From Paraburkholderia piptadeniae (GTDB lineage Bacteria > Pseudomonadota > Gammaproteobacteria > Burkholderiales > Burkholderiaceae), in the NCBI RefSeq assembly GCF_900007165.1, contig NZ_CYGY02000021.1, positions 92,365 through 156,364 on the forward strand: a stretch of DNA of 64,000 nucleotides, in the 5' to 3' direction. This document shows, one piece after another, positions 9,057 to 17,739 of this stretch (positions are counted from its first letter, which is position 1; each line of letters opens with the position of its first letter). The notes under the pieces were generated by a model. It had not been told where the DNA came from and did not search any database. It was given only the letters and a program-made list of their open reading frames with translations. A program made the translations under genes and the position numbers.

Positions 9057-10019
9057 TTAGCGGGCCGCCTGCCGTTGACGCAGGATTTCGCTGATGAAGG
9101 CGGTGGTCAGCCTGACGGCCACGTTGGCCGCCAGCCCTGCCGGATCGCGCGCCTCGACGTATTCGACCATCGCGACGCTGACGATATTGGCCTTTCGCGC
9201 GATGCCGCGGATCAGCTTGATCGCGTGCCAGAAGCTCAGGCCGCCGGGCGACGGCACCCAGACGGCCGGCATGATGGTCGGGTCCAGCCCGTCCAGGTCG
9301 AAGTTGACGTGCACGTTCGCGCCTTCGCGCACGGAGTCGATGATCGGCTGCACGCCACGATCGAAGAGGCCCTCGCCCGTGAAAATCTTCGCCCCCCACT
9401 TGCGCGCATCGTTGACTTCGACGTCACCCGCCGAGCTCGGGCCGCGCGTGCCGACCTGGATGATGTCCTTCACAAACGACATCTCCGATGCGCGGCGCAT
9501 GCCGCTCGAGAGCCCCCATCGCTCGCCGAGGTTCTCGTCGCGCCAGTCCATGTGCGCGTCGATCTGCAGCACGGTGACGTCTTCGTAGCTGCTCAGGCCC
9601 TGCAGCATCGGCGTCGGCACCGAGTCCTCGCCGCCCAGCGCGATCACGGCCGTCTTGCGCGCGGCGAGCTGCTCGACCGTCTGCCGGATGATCTGGCGGT
9701 TCGTTTCCGCTTCGTGGAAGTTGACGGGAAGATCGCCAATGTCAACCACCCGCCCGTTCCCATCGGGCAGAAACACGCCGTCGAGATCCCAGTCGTGGCG
9801 ATCACGCAGGCGCAGCAGCGGAATGGAGGCGCGGCGCAGCGCGGTCGGCCCGGACAGGTTCGCGAGGCCATAGGCCTCGGACTGCAGGTACGGCGTCGCG
9901 CACGACACGCCCATGATCGCAACATCCGCGTCGATAGTGCCAATGTCCCCGCAGCGCGGCACGCCCATGAACGTCAGCGGCGCTACTTCCGGGGTTGCAT
10001 TACTGGAGATAGTGGTCAT
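9057..10019 (-). CDS. Agmatinase/ureohydrolase-family protein with altered metal-ligand motif
   Basis: A 320-residue ureohydrolase-fold enzyme. Family members hydrolyse guanidino groups to urea and an amine with two Mn or Ni ions. The DAHMD motif (Asp154, His156, Asp158) and FDLDGLDP (Asp241, Asp243) are intact. The first motif, normally GGDHS or GGEHS, reads GGEDS, so the metal-ligand His is Asp132. ATG 10017-10019 (MTTISSN) is preferred because alignment with family N-termini starts here; an in-frame extension to 10118 is possible. The gene is divergent from the Rieske oxygenase operon. Acting on an unusual guanidino-like substrate, or a changed metal preference, is inference. Confidence 0.85.
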   Translation of the reverse strand: MTTISSNATPEVAPLTFMGVPRCGDIGTIDADVAIMGVSCATPYLQSEAYGLANLSGPTALRRASIPLLRLRDRHDWDLDGVFLPDGNGRVVDIGDLPVNFHEAETNRQIIRQTVEQLAARKTAVIALGGEDSVPTPMLQGLSSYEDVTVLQIDAHMDWRDENLGERWGLSSGMRRASEMSFVKDIIQVGTRGPSSAGDVEVNDARKWGAKIFTGEGLFDRGVQPIIDSVREGANVHVNFDLDGLDPTIMPAVWVPSPGGLSFWHAIKLIRGIARKANIVSVAMVEYVEARDPAGLAANVAVRLTTAFISEILRQRQAAR

Positions 10020-10275
10020 GAAGATAGTCAGCTCACGATAGAGATTAGGAAACGACCCGGAACCCATCCGGACTTCGTTACCGGTGATCTGACCATCCTG
10101 GGCGGTCCTGAACAACAAGGAAGATCGGACTTTTTCTTCGGGCTTTCCGAAAGCTGGTAAATCCGCCCGGTCCGTCCTCGGCTTTTCCCAATGTTAGGTT
10201 CGTGAATCGCTGATGGCGTGCGGCGTCGCAATGCCTGGAAAATGGCCGTACGCAAATCAACGTGCCTGTGACCCC

Positions 10276-11520
10276 ATGCGTCCATCCAAAACGCCGATTG
10301 TTACCCCGGAAGAACTGAAGGCGCTGCGCGCGCCGACAGGCGTCGCCCTCGGGTTACCGGGTCGCGCCTATTTTTCCGATGATTTTTACGAGGCCGAGCG
10401 CCGCAACATCTTCGCCACGGGCTGGATGGGCGTGGGGTTCGCGCACGAGATTCCCGAGGTGGGCGACGCGAAGGCGGTGACCATCGCCGGGTGGGAACTG
10501 CTGCTCGTTCGCGCGACGGACCGGTCCATCCGCTGTTACCACAACGTGTGCCGGCACCGTGGAATGAAAATTGTCGACGGGCAATGCTCGGCGCGCAACC
10601 TCAGGTGCCAGTACCACTCGTGGACTTACAGCCTGGACGGCAAGCTCGTCGCGACGCCCGGCATCGCGGGCGTGCGGCAAAACGAGTCGCCCGGCGTCAA
10701 CCGGGATGCGCTCGGCCTGCTGAGCGTGCGGTGCGAGCAGTGGCTGGGCGTCGTCTTCGTCAATCTTGACGGACATGCGCTGCCGCTCGCCGAACACCTG
10801 AAGCCAGCGATCTCCCGCGTCGAGCGTAGCTTCGACCTGGCCTGCCTCGAGCACGCGCCTGGCGGCCGGGAAGGCGCCTTCCACTATGCGGCAAACTGGA
10901 AAATCGTTCTTGAGGGGTCGATCGAGGATTACCACCTGCCCTTCGTGCACCGGGCGTTCGACCACAGCGCCGACTACGCCACGGAAGACGGCGGAAGCGT
11001 GTACGCCGGATTCTCGTCGCGGCGAACCCTCGATGAGGCGGCGGCCCGGTATGAAGCGCAAAGCGACGGCGTGCGTCTGCCGGTGATGCCCACCATGTCG
11101 AAAGCGGGCATGACCGAGTCCATGGTGCTGTTCGTCTTTCCGAACACCGTGCTCTCGTGCGGGCCCTTCTCGATCTCGACTTCGCTCATCGTCCCCACCG
11201 GCCCCGAGAGCACCGCCTATCACTCCACGACCCGCTTCGTGCGTGAGGCCGTGCATGACCGTTTCCGGGCCGTGCGCGAGCAAAGTGCCGAATTCTGGAA
11301 GCAGGTCTTCGGCGAGGATGAAAAGATCTGGAAGTCACTCCAGACGCAATGTCACGTCCGGCATGAACTGGGGCTGGCCACCCGGTTTTCGCCGCAATGG
11401 GAGCGCGCGCTGCACCTGTTCCAGCTCTTCGTCGCCGACAGGCTCGCGCCGCGCCGTGCTACGAGCGCGCCCCTCCTGATGAGCGTCGAATCCGCCCATC
11501 CGTCCACAACGAACATGTAA
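10276..11520 (+). CDS. Rieske [2Fe-2S] oxygenase alpha subunit, CntA/quaternary-amine type
   Basis: A 414-residue aromatic-ring-hydroxylating-type oxygenase subunit. The Rieske cluster ligands are Cys92, His94, Cys111 and His114 (CRH then CQYH). The mononuclear iron site is His219 and His224 in EDYHLPFVH, with Asp347 in GEDEKIW as probable third ligand. At three residues before the first iron His there is Glu216. Carnitine oxygenase CntA uses a Glu at this bridging position, whereas classical dioxygenases use Asp. Oxidative N-dealkylation or C-N cleavage of a betaine-like amine is therefore a reasonable guess. No reductase gene lies beside it. It starts a rightward operon; the ligase ATG follows its stop by 6 bp. 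Confidence 0.87.
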   Translation: MRPSKTPIVTPEELKALRAPTGVALGLPGRAYFSDDFYEAERRNIFATGWMGVGFAHEIPEVGDAKAVTIAGWELLLVRATDRSIRCYHNVCRHRGMKIVDGQCSARNLRCQYHSWTYSLDGKLVATPGIAGVRQNESPGVNRDALGLLSVRCEQWLGVVFVNLDGHALPLAEHLKPAISRVERSFDLACLEHAPGGREGAFHYAANWKIVLEGSIEDYHLPFVHRAFDHSADYATEDGGSVYAGFSSRRTLDEAAARYEAQSDGVRLPVMPTMSKAGMTESMVLFVFPNTVLSCGPFSISTSLIVPTGPESTAYHSTTRFVREAVHDRFRAVREQSAEFWKQVFGEDEKIWKSLQTQCHVRHELGLATRFSPQWERALHLFQLFVADRLAPRRATSAPLLMSVESAHPSTTNM

Positions 11521-11526
11521 ATCAAC

Positions 11527-13077
11527 ATGCATCTCGCACATTTCGTTCACCGCTCCGCAAAAAATCATCCCGGGCGACCGCTCTGGATCACCCCCGAGGT
11601 CACCATCACTTATGCCGATGGCGTTCGCCGCATCAACAGCATCGCGCATTCGCTGCACGCGAGATTGCAGCAGCGCGATCGCGTGGCCATCATCTCGACG
11701 AACCGGTTCGAGGCGTTCGAAGTCTACCTGGCGGTCCTGACTGCGGGCATGACGGCGACCCCGCTCAATCCGAAACTGCATGTCGACGAGATCAGCCTCA
11801 CGCTTGCGGATTCGGGCGCGAGCGCCCTCGTCTTTTCGCCGGAGTTTGCGGGCGCCGTCGAGTCCCTGCGGGCCTCACACCCGGACATTTCGCAGTGGAT
11901 CTGCATGGAGCGGTGCGACGGCGCCGGATTCTACGGCGACCTCCTGGAAGGCGACGGCGATGCGCCGCCGGCCGTATCGATCGACTCCGACGACACGGCG
12001 TGGCTCTTCTACACCTCGGGTACGACGGGCAAACCCAAGGGTGTGATGGAGACGCACCGCAACCTGGTGTCGATGGTGCAGCAGTTGCGGCTTGGCATCC
12101 TACAGGACGCCGATGAGAACGACCGCATGATTCACTTTGCGCCCATCGCCCATGCGACGGCGAGCGTGGGTCTGGTGCACCTGTCGGTGGGCGCGGCGCA
12201 GGTGTTTCCGGGGCTGTCCAGGTTCGATCCCCCCAAAGTCCTGGAAGCGATCGAACGCTTCAGCGCCACCGCGAGCTTCATGGCGCCGACCATGGTGCAG
12301 ATGCTGCTGCAGTCTCCCGAGATTGGCCGGTACAACGTCAGGAGCCTGAAAAACATCCTGTGTTCGGGCGCGCCCATGTACGCCGAGGTGCTGCGTCGCG
12401 CGATCGACGTCTTCGGCCCCGTGTTCTGCCAGAGCTACGGCCAGAGCGAAGCGCCCGCGCAATGCGGGATGCACAAGTCCGAATACAACCCCGCGTCGCC
12501 GCAGATGCTGGAGCGAATTGGCTCGGTCGGGCGGGAATATCCCGGCGTGATCATGCGCATCGTCGACGAACAGGGACAGGAAGTCGGCAGCAACATCGCC
12601 GGCGAAATCACGGTGCGCGGTGACGTCGTGACGCCCGGCTACTGGCGGCGGAGGGAGGCGACCGACGAAGTGCTGAAGGCGGGCTGGCTGCACACGGGCG
12701 ACGTCGGCTATCGCGATGACGAGGGCTACATCTATATCACTGACCGCGTGAAGGACATGATCATCTCGGGCGGATCCAACATCTACCCGCGCGAAGTCGA
12801 GGAAATCCTGCTGCAGCATGAGGCGATTGCCGAGGCCTGCGTCGTCGGCGTGCCCGACGATGTCTGGGGTGAAGCCGTGAAGGCGGTTGTCGTTCTGCGC
12901 GCTGGGACGGAAGTGGCGGAGGAAGACGTCATTGAATTCTGCCGCACGCGGCTCGCGTCGTACAAGAAGCCCAAGTCGGTTGACTTCGCGGACCACCTTC
13001 CGAAGAACGCCTATGGAAAGGTGCTCAAGAAGGACGTCAAGGCCCGCTACTGGCAAACGACCAGTCGCGCAATCTGA
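11527..13077 (+). CDS. AMP-forming acyl-CoA synthetase (class I adenylate-forming ligase)
   Basis: A 516-residue ligase that activates a carboxylic acid to its CoA thioester using ATP. The phosphate-binding loop FYTSGTTGKPKG is at about residues 161-172. The hinge region HTGDVGYRDDEGYIYITDRVKDMI and the catalytic Lys498 (AYGKVLKK) are present. It is clearly related to the ligase at 45484-47028, since both begin with a short HW/HF-containing N-terminus and share ISGGSNIYPREVEE. It lies between the Rieske oxygenase and the M20 amidohydrolase, so it probably activates a product of one of them for the beta-oxidation operon. The acid is not identifiable from sequence. Confidence 0.92.
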   Translation: MHLAHFVHRSAKNHPGRPLWITPEVTITYADGVRRINSIAHSLHARLQQRDRVAIISTNRFEAFEVYLAVLTAGMTATPLNPKLHVDEISLTLADSGASALVFSPEFAGAVESLRASHPDISQWICMERCDGAGFYGDLLEGDGDAPPAVSIDSDDTAWLFYTSGTTGKPKGVMETHRNLVSMVQQLRLGILQDADENDRMIHFAPIAHATASVGLVHLSVGAAQVFPGLSRFDPPKVLEAIERFSATASFMAPTMVQMLLQSPEIGRYNVRSLKNILCSGAPMYAEVLRRAIDVFGPVFCQSYGQSEAPAQCGMHKSEYNPASPQMLERIGSVGREYPGVIMRIVDEQGQEVGSNIAGEITVRGDVVTPGYWRRREATDEVLKAGWLHTGDVGYRDDEGYIYITDRVKDMIISGGSNIYPREVEEILLQHEAIAEACVVGVPDDVWGEAVKAVVVLRAGTEVAEEDVIEFCRTRLASYKKPKSVDFADHLPKNAYGKVLKKDVKARYWQTTSRAI

Positions 13078-13093
13078 ATTTTGGGGGCGATCA

Positions 13094-14392
13094 GTGACCA
13101 ACCTGAGCAACATCGGACTTGCATTGGACCGGGACACCCGCGTGGACCAGGACCGTCTGTGGGCGTCGCTGATGGCGATGGCCCAGGTCGGGCCTGGCGT
13201 TGCCGGTGGAAACAACCGCCAAGCGCTCACGGACGAGGATGGCGCAGCCCGCACGCTGTTCGCGCGCTGGTGCCAGGACGCGGACATGGAGATCCAGGTT
13301 GACCAGATGGGCAACATCTTCGCGATGCGGCCTGGCACGGACCCGGACGCGGCGCCCGTGTGCGTCGGCAGCCATCTCGACACCCAGCCGGCGGGCGGCC
13401 GTTTCGACGGCATCCTCGGTGTGCTGGCCGGACTCGAAGTCGTGCGCACCCTCAACGATCGCGGCATCAGGACAAAACACCCGATCGTCGTCACTAACTG
13501 GACCAATGAAGAGGGATCGCGCTTTGCACCCGTGATGATGGCCTCCGGCGTCTTCGCCGGGGTCCATTCCGTCGAGTGGGCCTACGCTCGCCAGGACCGG
13601 ACAGGCGTGCGGTTTGGCGACGAGCTCGAACGCATCGGCTGGAAAGGCAGGATGCCGGTTGGCTCCCTGAAGCTGAAGGCATACTACGAACTGCACATCG
13701 AGCAGGGACCGATTCTTGAAGCGGAAAGCACCGAGATCGGCGTCGTGACGGGCGGCCAGGGGCTCACGTGGCTGCAGGTGAATCTGCAGGGCCGCTCCGC
13801 GCACGCGGGCAGCACCCCGATGGCGCGACGCCGGAACGCGGGGCTGGGCGCCGCGAGGGTCATGGAACTGGTCCAGCAGGTCGCGATGAGCCATCAGCCT
13901 CACGCGGTGGGTACGGTGGGTCGTCTTGAACTGCGTCCGAACTCCACCAACAGCGTGCCCGGCTCGGCCGAACTCGCCATTGATATCCGCTCGCCGGACG
14001 CCGCCGTGCTCGCCGCGATGGAAGCCAGCATCCGTCAGGGCGTCGAGGCGATCGCCGGCGAGCTGGAACTGACCTTCACGATCAGCCAGCTGCAGCACGC
14101 CGAGCCCGTCGCATTCGATGCATCCTCGATCAGCACGGTCAGGCACGTCGCAGCGTCGCTCGGCTATACACATCGCGACATTGTGTCCGGCGCGGGACAC
14201 GACGCCTACTGGCTCTCGCGCATCACGCCGACGGCGATGATCATGTGCCCGTGCGTCGACGGCATTTCCCACAACGAGGCGGAAGATATCTCACCCGAGT
14301 GGGCGGGCGCCGGTGCCAACGTGCTGCTGCACGCAGTGGCCGAAACTGCGCTCGTCGACGGCGCCGCCGACGCCCCCAAGGTCCGCCCATAG
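13094..14392 (+). CDS. M20-family amidohydrolase (N-carbamoyl/N-acyl amino acid hydrolase, allantoate amidohydrolase type)
   Basis: A 432-residue metal-dependent amidohydrolase. The GTG start 13094-13096 is chosen because TTGGGGGCGA just upstream is a good ribosome site and alignment begins here. Motifs for the two-metal site are His94 and Asp96 in GSHLDTQPAGGRFDG, Asp105 in the same block, Glu139-Glu140 in TNEEGSRF, ELHIEQGP, and the C-terminal SHNEAE. These mark the allantoate amidohydrolase / N-carbamoyl-L-amino acid hydrolase branch, which releases an amino acid from an N-carbamoyl, N-acyl or imino form. A paralogue is at 40785-42065. Its stop overlaps the EamA start by one base. Confidence 0.9.
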   Translation: MTNLSNIGLALDRDTRVDQDRLWASLMAMAQVGPGVAGGNNRQALTDEDGAARTLFARWCQDADMEIQVDQMGNIFAMRPGTDPDAAPVCVGSHLDTQPAGGRFDGILGVLAGLEVVRTLNDRGIRTKHPIVVTNWTNEEGSRFAPVMMASGVFAGVHSVEWAYARQDRTGVRFGDELERIGWKGRMPVGSLKLKAYYELHIEQGPILEAESTEIGVVTGGQGLTWLQVNLQGRSAHAGSTPMARRRNAGLGAARVMELVQQVAMSHQPHAVGTVGRLELRPNSTNSVPGSAELAIDIRSPDAAVLAAMEASIRQGVEAIAGELELTFTISQLQHAEPVAFDASSISTVRHVAASLGYTHRDIVSGAGHDAYWLSRITPTAMIMCPCVDGISHNEAEDISPEWAGAGANVLLHAVAETALVDGAADAPKVRP

Positions 14393-15300
14393 TGGAACCG
14401 GGTTCGGCGATCGGCGATCGGGCCGCGACGGGCTCGCACGGCGCCCTTCTCCTGCTCATGGCGGTGTGGGGATTCACGCTGCCGCTCGTCAAGTGGCTGA
14501 CGGGCCACTTCGACATCGTCTCCTGTCCGCGCTCCGGCTGACGGCGGGCGTCGTGGTGCTCGCCTGCCAGCTTCGCCCGACGGTTCCCCTCTTTCAGACC
14601 GGTAGGGGCTTCAGGCGCAGGTTCCTGCTCTGCGCGGTGCTGACCGTCTATTTCCAGCAACTGCTGCTTACAGTGGGCGTGCAGCGCAGCACCGCCACCA
14701 ACGGCGCGCTGATCACGGCGCTGCAACCGTTGCTGTCCTCGTTCATGGCCCTGACGTTTCTGGGCGAGCGCATCAACCATCAACGCTGGCTTGGCACGGT
14801 CGTCGGTCTCGGTGGCGTCGCCGTGACAATCCTGATGCAGCCTTCCGCGCAGCTGCTCCAGGCGGGCGCCGGCGATGTCCTTATCTTCGCCGCCGTCGTC
14901 GCCTACTGCATCGGCAACGCCATGACGCAGCGTGTTCTCGTACAGCTCGACGCGCTGACAGTGAGCGTGTGCATCCAGGCGTTCGGCTCCATGATGCTGC
15001 TCGCGCATGCGCTGGTCGCGCTCTGCTGGCGACAGGAACTGCCCCGCATGAGTGATGTTGGCTGGCACTGGTGCGTCGTATTCCTCTCGGGCGCACTGTC
15101 AACCGGGTTTGGCGCGCTGGTATGGAACCGCGCGGTCGGCTCGGTCGGTATCGCCCGCGCGTCGATGTGGCTCTACTGGGTGCCCGTTTTCGGCATCGCG
15201 AGTTCGGTGCTCTTTCTGGGCGAACCGCTGACAGTCTGGCCACGTCATCGGGCTTCTGCTAGTGCTCACCGGCACGTGGCTGGCTGCGCAGCGAAGCTGA
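14392..15300 (+). pseudogene. EamA/DMT-family exporter with two compensating frameshifts
   Basis: The gene starts at GTG 14392, overlapping the M20 stop. It encodes the first helix (GALLLLMAVWGFTLPLVKWLTGHFDIVS) and then meets TGA at 14539. The rest of a ten-helix drug/metabolite transporter continues in another frame from about 14521 (LSALRLTAGVVVLACQL... to FLGEPLTVW). One C is missing near 14523 and one extra C is present near 15240. After the second shift the original frame returns as HVIGLLLVLTGTWLAAQRS with a stop at 15298-15300. Sequencing or assembly error is possible because both are one-base changes and all other positions look maintained. An intact protein would have about 302 residues and export amino acids or metabolites. 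Confidence 0.75.
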
Positions 15301-15507
15301 GGTTCACGGTCACGCGACGCCCGCGCCGGCAGTCCCGAACGGGATGAATCGTGTAGGCGGGGCCATCAGGGTGTGCGCGTCGCGCCGGCGCAGGACAATC
15401 ATTCGCCCGCCTGGAAACATTATTCAGTATGACGATGTAATGATTGGTCGAAGCCATATTGTTTTTGACAATGCGTGCCTATATCGTGACGGGGTTCGCA
15501 AGTGATG

Positions 15508-15695
15508 GCGCGGGAGAGATCGTCACACCACCATGACGACGCCGACGGAGCAACCGCCCCGGAAACTCTCAGGCAACAGGACCGCGATATCAGGACATCT
15601 GGAGAGAGGCGTTTCGCACGCACACCGAAGGGGACTTTCCTGCGGCCCACAGGCGCAGGCGAGAAAAACTCTCAGGTACATGGACAGATGGGGCA
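15508..15695 (+). ncRNA. Tandem glycine riboswitch (two aptamers)
   Basis: Two consecutive aptamers of the glycine (gcvT) class are visible. Aptamer 1 has GGGAGAG near 15512, GCCGACGGAGCAACC at 15541-15555 and CTCTCAGGCAACAGGAC at about 15566-15582. Aptamer 2 has TCTGGAGAG at about 15598, CACCGAAGGGGAC at about 15622-15634 and CTCTCAGGTACATGGACAG at about 15669-15687. About 47 nt separate it from the ATG of the FAD oxidoreductase at 15742. A small hairpin (GCCA-N6-TGGC) in that gap may be part of the expression platform. Most known single-gene glycine switches of this kind activate glycine-disposal genes. Confidence 0.93.
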
Positions 15696-15741
15696 CTGAC
15701 GCCAGTTCAATGGCGATATCCCAACCCGTCTGGACCGTACC

Positions 15742-17007
15742 ATGAAACGAATTGCCGTAATTGGCGCTGGCGTCACCGGCGTCACGACCGCTTATGCCCT
15801 GATCCAACGTGGCTTCGATGTGACGGTGTTCGACAGGCATCGATACGCCGCGATGGAGACGTCGTTTGCAAACGGCGGTCAGCTGTCAGTCAGCAACGCC
15901 GAAGTCTGGAACCATGTGGCGACGCTTGCGAAAGCGCTGCGCTGGATGCTGCGCCGCGACGCCCCGCTGCTGCTCAACCCGGCCCCTGCCTGGCACAAGT
16001 ACAGCTGGATCTACGAGTTTCTGCGCCAGATCCCGAACTATCGCGCCAACACGATCGAAACCGTCCGTATCGCCCTGCAGGCGAGACAGCACCTGTTCTC
16101 CATTGCCGAAAAGGAAGGGATCGAATTCGATCTGGAGCGACGCGGGATCCTGCACGTCTACCACGATCGCAAGGGATTCGAGGCGGCAGCCGCCGTCAAT
16201 TCACTGCTGCGCGAGGGAGGCCTCGTACGACACGCGGTAGCCGAAGGCGAGATCCGCTCGATTGAGCCCGCGTTGCAGGCCTCCTGCTACGGCGGCTTCT
16301 TTACCCCGTCCGATTCGACGGGAGACATCCACAAGTTCACGCGCGGACTGACGGCCGCCTGCGAGCGTCTTGGCGTGACCTTCCATTTCGACACGTCGGT
16401 CACGTCCTTTGCGCGAGATGAATCGGGTCTCTTCACGTTGATCGCCGAACATCGAACCGAGGATGCGGCGTCGCATGACGTGTGCGACCACCGGTTCGAC
16501 GCCGTCGTCATCTGCGCGGGCGTGATGAGCCGACAGTTCGCCGCGATGCTCGGCGACCATGTCAACGTCTACCCCGTGAAAGGCTACTCGATCACCGTGT
16601 GCCTGGACGATGAAGCCAGCCGTAACGCCGCGCCGTGGGTCAGCCTGCTGGACGACGGCGCCAAGATTGTCACGAGCCGCCTCGGCAAGGATCGCTTTCG
16701 CGTCGCGGGCACCGCCGAGATCAACGGCTTCAGCCGCGATATCCGCGCCGACCGCATCGCGCCGCTTGTCGACTGGACTCGGCGGCATTTTCCGGGCGTC
16801 GCCACCTCGCGCGTCATCCCGTGGACGGGACTGCGTCCCATGCTCCCGTCGATGCTGCCGAAGGTGGGCAAAGGAAAACTGCCCAACGTGTTCTACAACA
16901 CAGGTCATGGCCATCTTGGCTGGACCCTGTCCGCCGCGACAGCCGAGACGGTCGCGGGCGTGATCGCGCAATCGGCCGCGGCGAGCGCCCACCTGCCGCC
17001 CGCATAG
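15742..17007 (+). CDS. DadA-like FAD-dependent amino acid oxidoreductase under glycine riboswitch
   Basis: A 421-residue D-amino acid dehydrogenase / glycine oxidase family flavoprotein. The FAD dinucleotide fold IGAGVTGVTTAYAL is at residues 7-20, and the family block METSFANGGQLS follows at about 38-49. The C-terminal FAD segment is NTGHGHLGWTLSAATA. Family members deaminate glycine or small D- or N-methyl amino acids to the oxo acid with transfer of electrons to quinone or oxygen. A tandem glycine riboswitch immediately upstream indicates induction by glycine, so oxidation of glycine or a glycine-like product to glyoxylate is the best functional inference. A paralogue with its own riboswitch is at 31239-32495. 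Confidence 0.9.
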   Translation: MKRIAVIGAGVTGVTTAYALIQRGFDVTVFDRHRYAAMETSFANGGQLSVSNAEVWNHVATLAKALRWMLRRDAPLLLNPAPAWHKYSWIYEFLRQIPNYRANTIETVRIALQARQHLFSIAEKEGIEFDLERRGILHVYHDRKGFEAAAAVNSLLREGGLVRHAVAEGEIRSIEPALQASCYGGFFTPSDSTGDIHKFTRGLTAACERLGVTFHFDTSVTSFARDESGLFTLIAEHRTEDAASHDVCDHRFDAVVICAGVMSRQFAAMLGDHVNVYPVKGYSITVCLDDEASRNAAPWVSLLDDGAKIVTSRLGKDRFRVAGTAEINGFSRDIRADRIAPLVDWTRRHFPGVATSRVIPWTGLRPMLPSMLPKVGKGKLPNVFYNTGHGHLGWTLSAATAETVAGVIAQSAAASAHLPPA

Positions 17008-17739
17008 CGAAGCGCGTATAGTGGAGCGCGTCCTGTCCTTGCCTGCCCTTCCCCTGAACCTTTCGCAACCGGGGAAGGCAGCCTGCGAAGGTAACCTGCG
17101 AAGGCGACGCCGGCGGCGGCCACGCGCCGCTCGCCGCCCATCGCGCCGCACTCACACATCGGGCGCCCGCCCTGCGGCGTCAAGGTGCCGCGCGCCAGCG
17201 ATGACGGGCGCGACCACGGGTGCGGTCACCGGTCCAGTCACGCAGCAATCATGCGCGCCAGCGATCCAGGTGTCGGCTGGTTTCACGCCGAAAACCCCTG
17301 TGAATTGATCGTAGATCGAACCAAGTTTCGGGTCTTTCCGATGCTTTTATTTTTGGCGCGCCATATCATGCTTTCCATGGCGCTGCACGCTTTCTACCCT
17401 CAGTTTGTGCAATGACAGGCTCCGTGCAAGGCCACCCCCTCTTGCAGCAGGAGCACGCGGCTGTACAGGCTGCGCACCCAACCAGCAAAGGACCGGTATT
17501 CAGCACCGCTTGCGTAGCATGACTAAACAGAAAGCAGATAAAGCTGACGGCTGATGAAGCGAAAATAATGATGAGGAGACGCCACACGTCTGAGATCCCC
17601 GACATGACTACCAAAGAATATCTGTGGAGAAAAATCCACCAGATCTGGAAATCTGACCTTCTGCGCGTAACGACTTCAAGGGACGTTTTTCCCGGTTCAG
17701 AAATCTGTTTTTATCTTTTTTCTTACTAGAGGGTGCGGC
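17008..17739. other. Intergenic region upstream of porin gene
   Basis: About 730 bp without a supported gene. The left part is GC-rich and the right part, from about 17280, becomes AT-richer toward the porin. The stretch ATCTTTTTTCTTACTAGAGG just before the porin start is typical of a porin leader with an AGAGGGTG ribosome site. No terminator for the oxidoreductase gene was clear. Confidence 0.45.

Noticed and set aside
12100..14272. Two long minus-strand frames opposite the ligase and M20 genes
   Set aside because: The plus-strand proteins carry complete catalytic motifs; the minus frames are antisense shadows.
14245..15068. Minus-strand frame of 275 codons opposite the EamA gene
   Set aside because: The plus strand encodes EamA helices in both frames; the minus frame has no hydrophobic or catalytic pattern.
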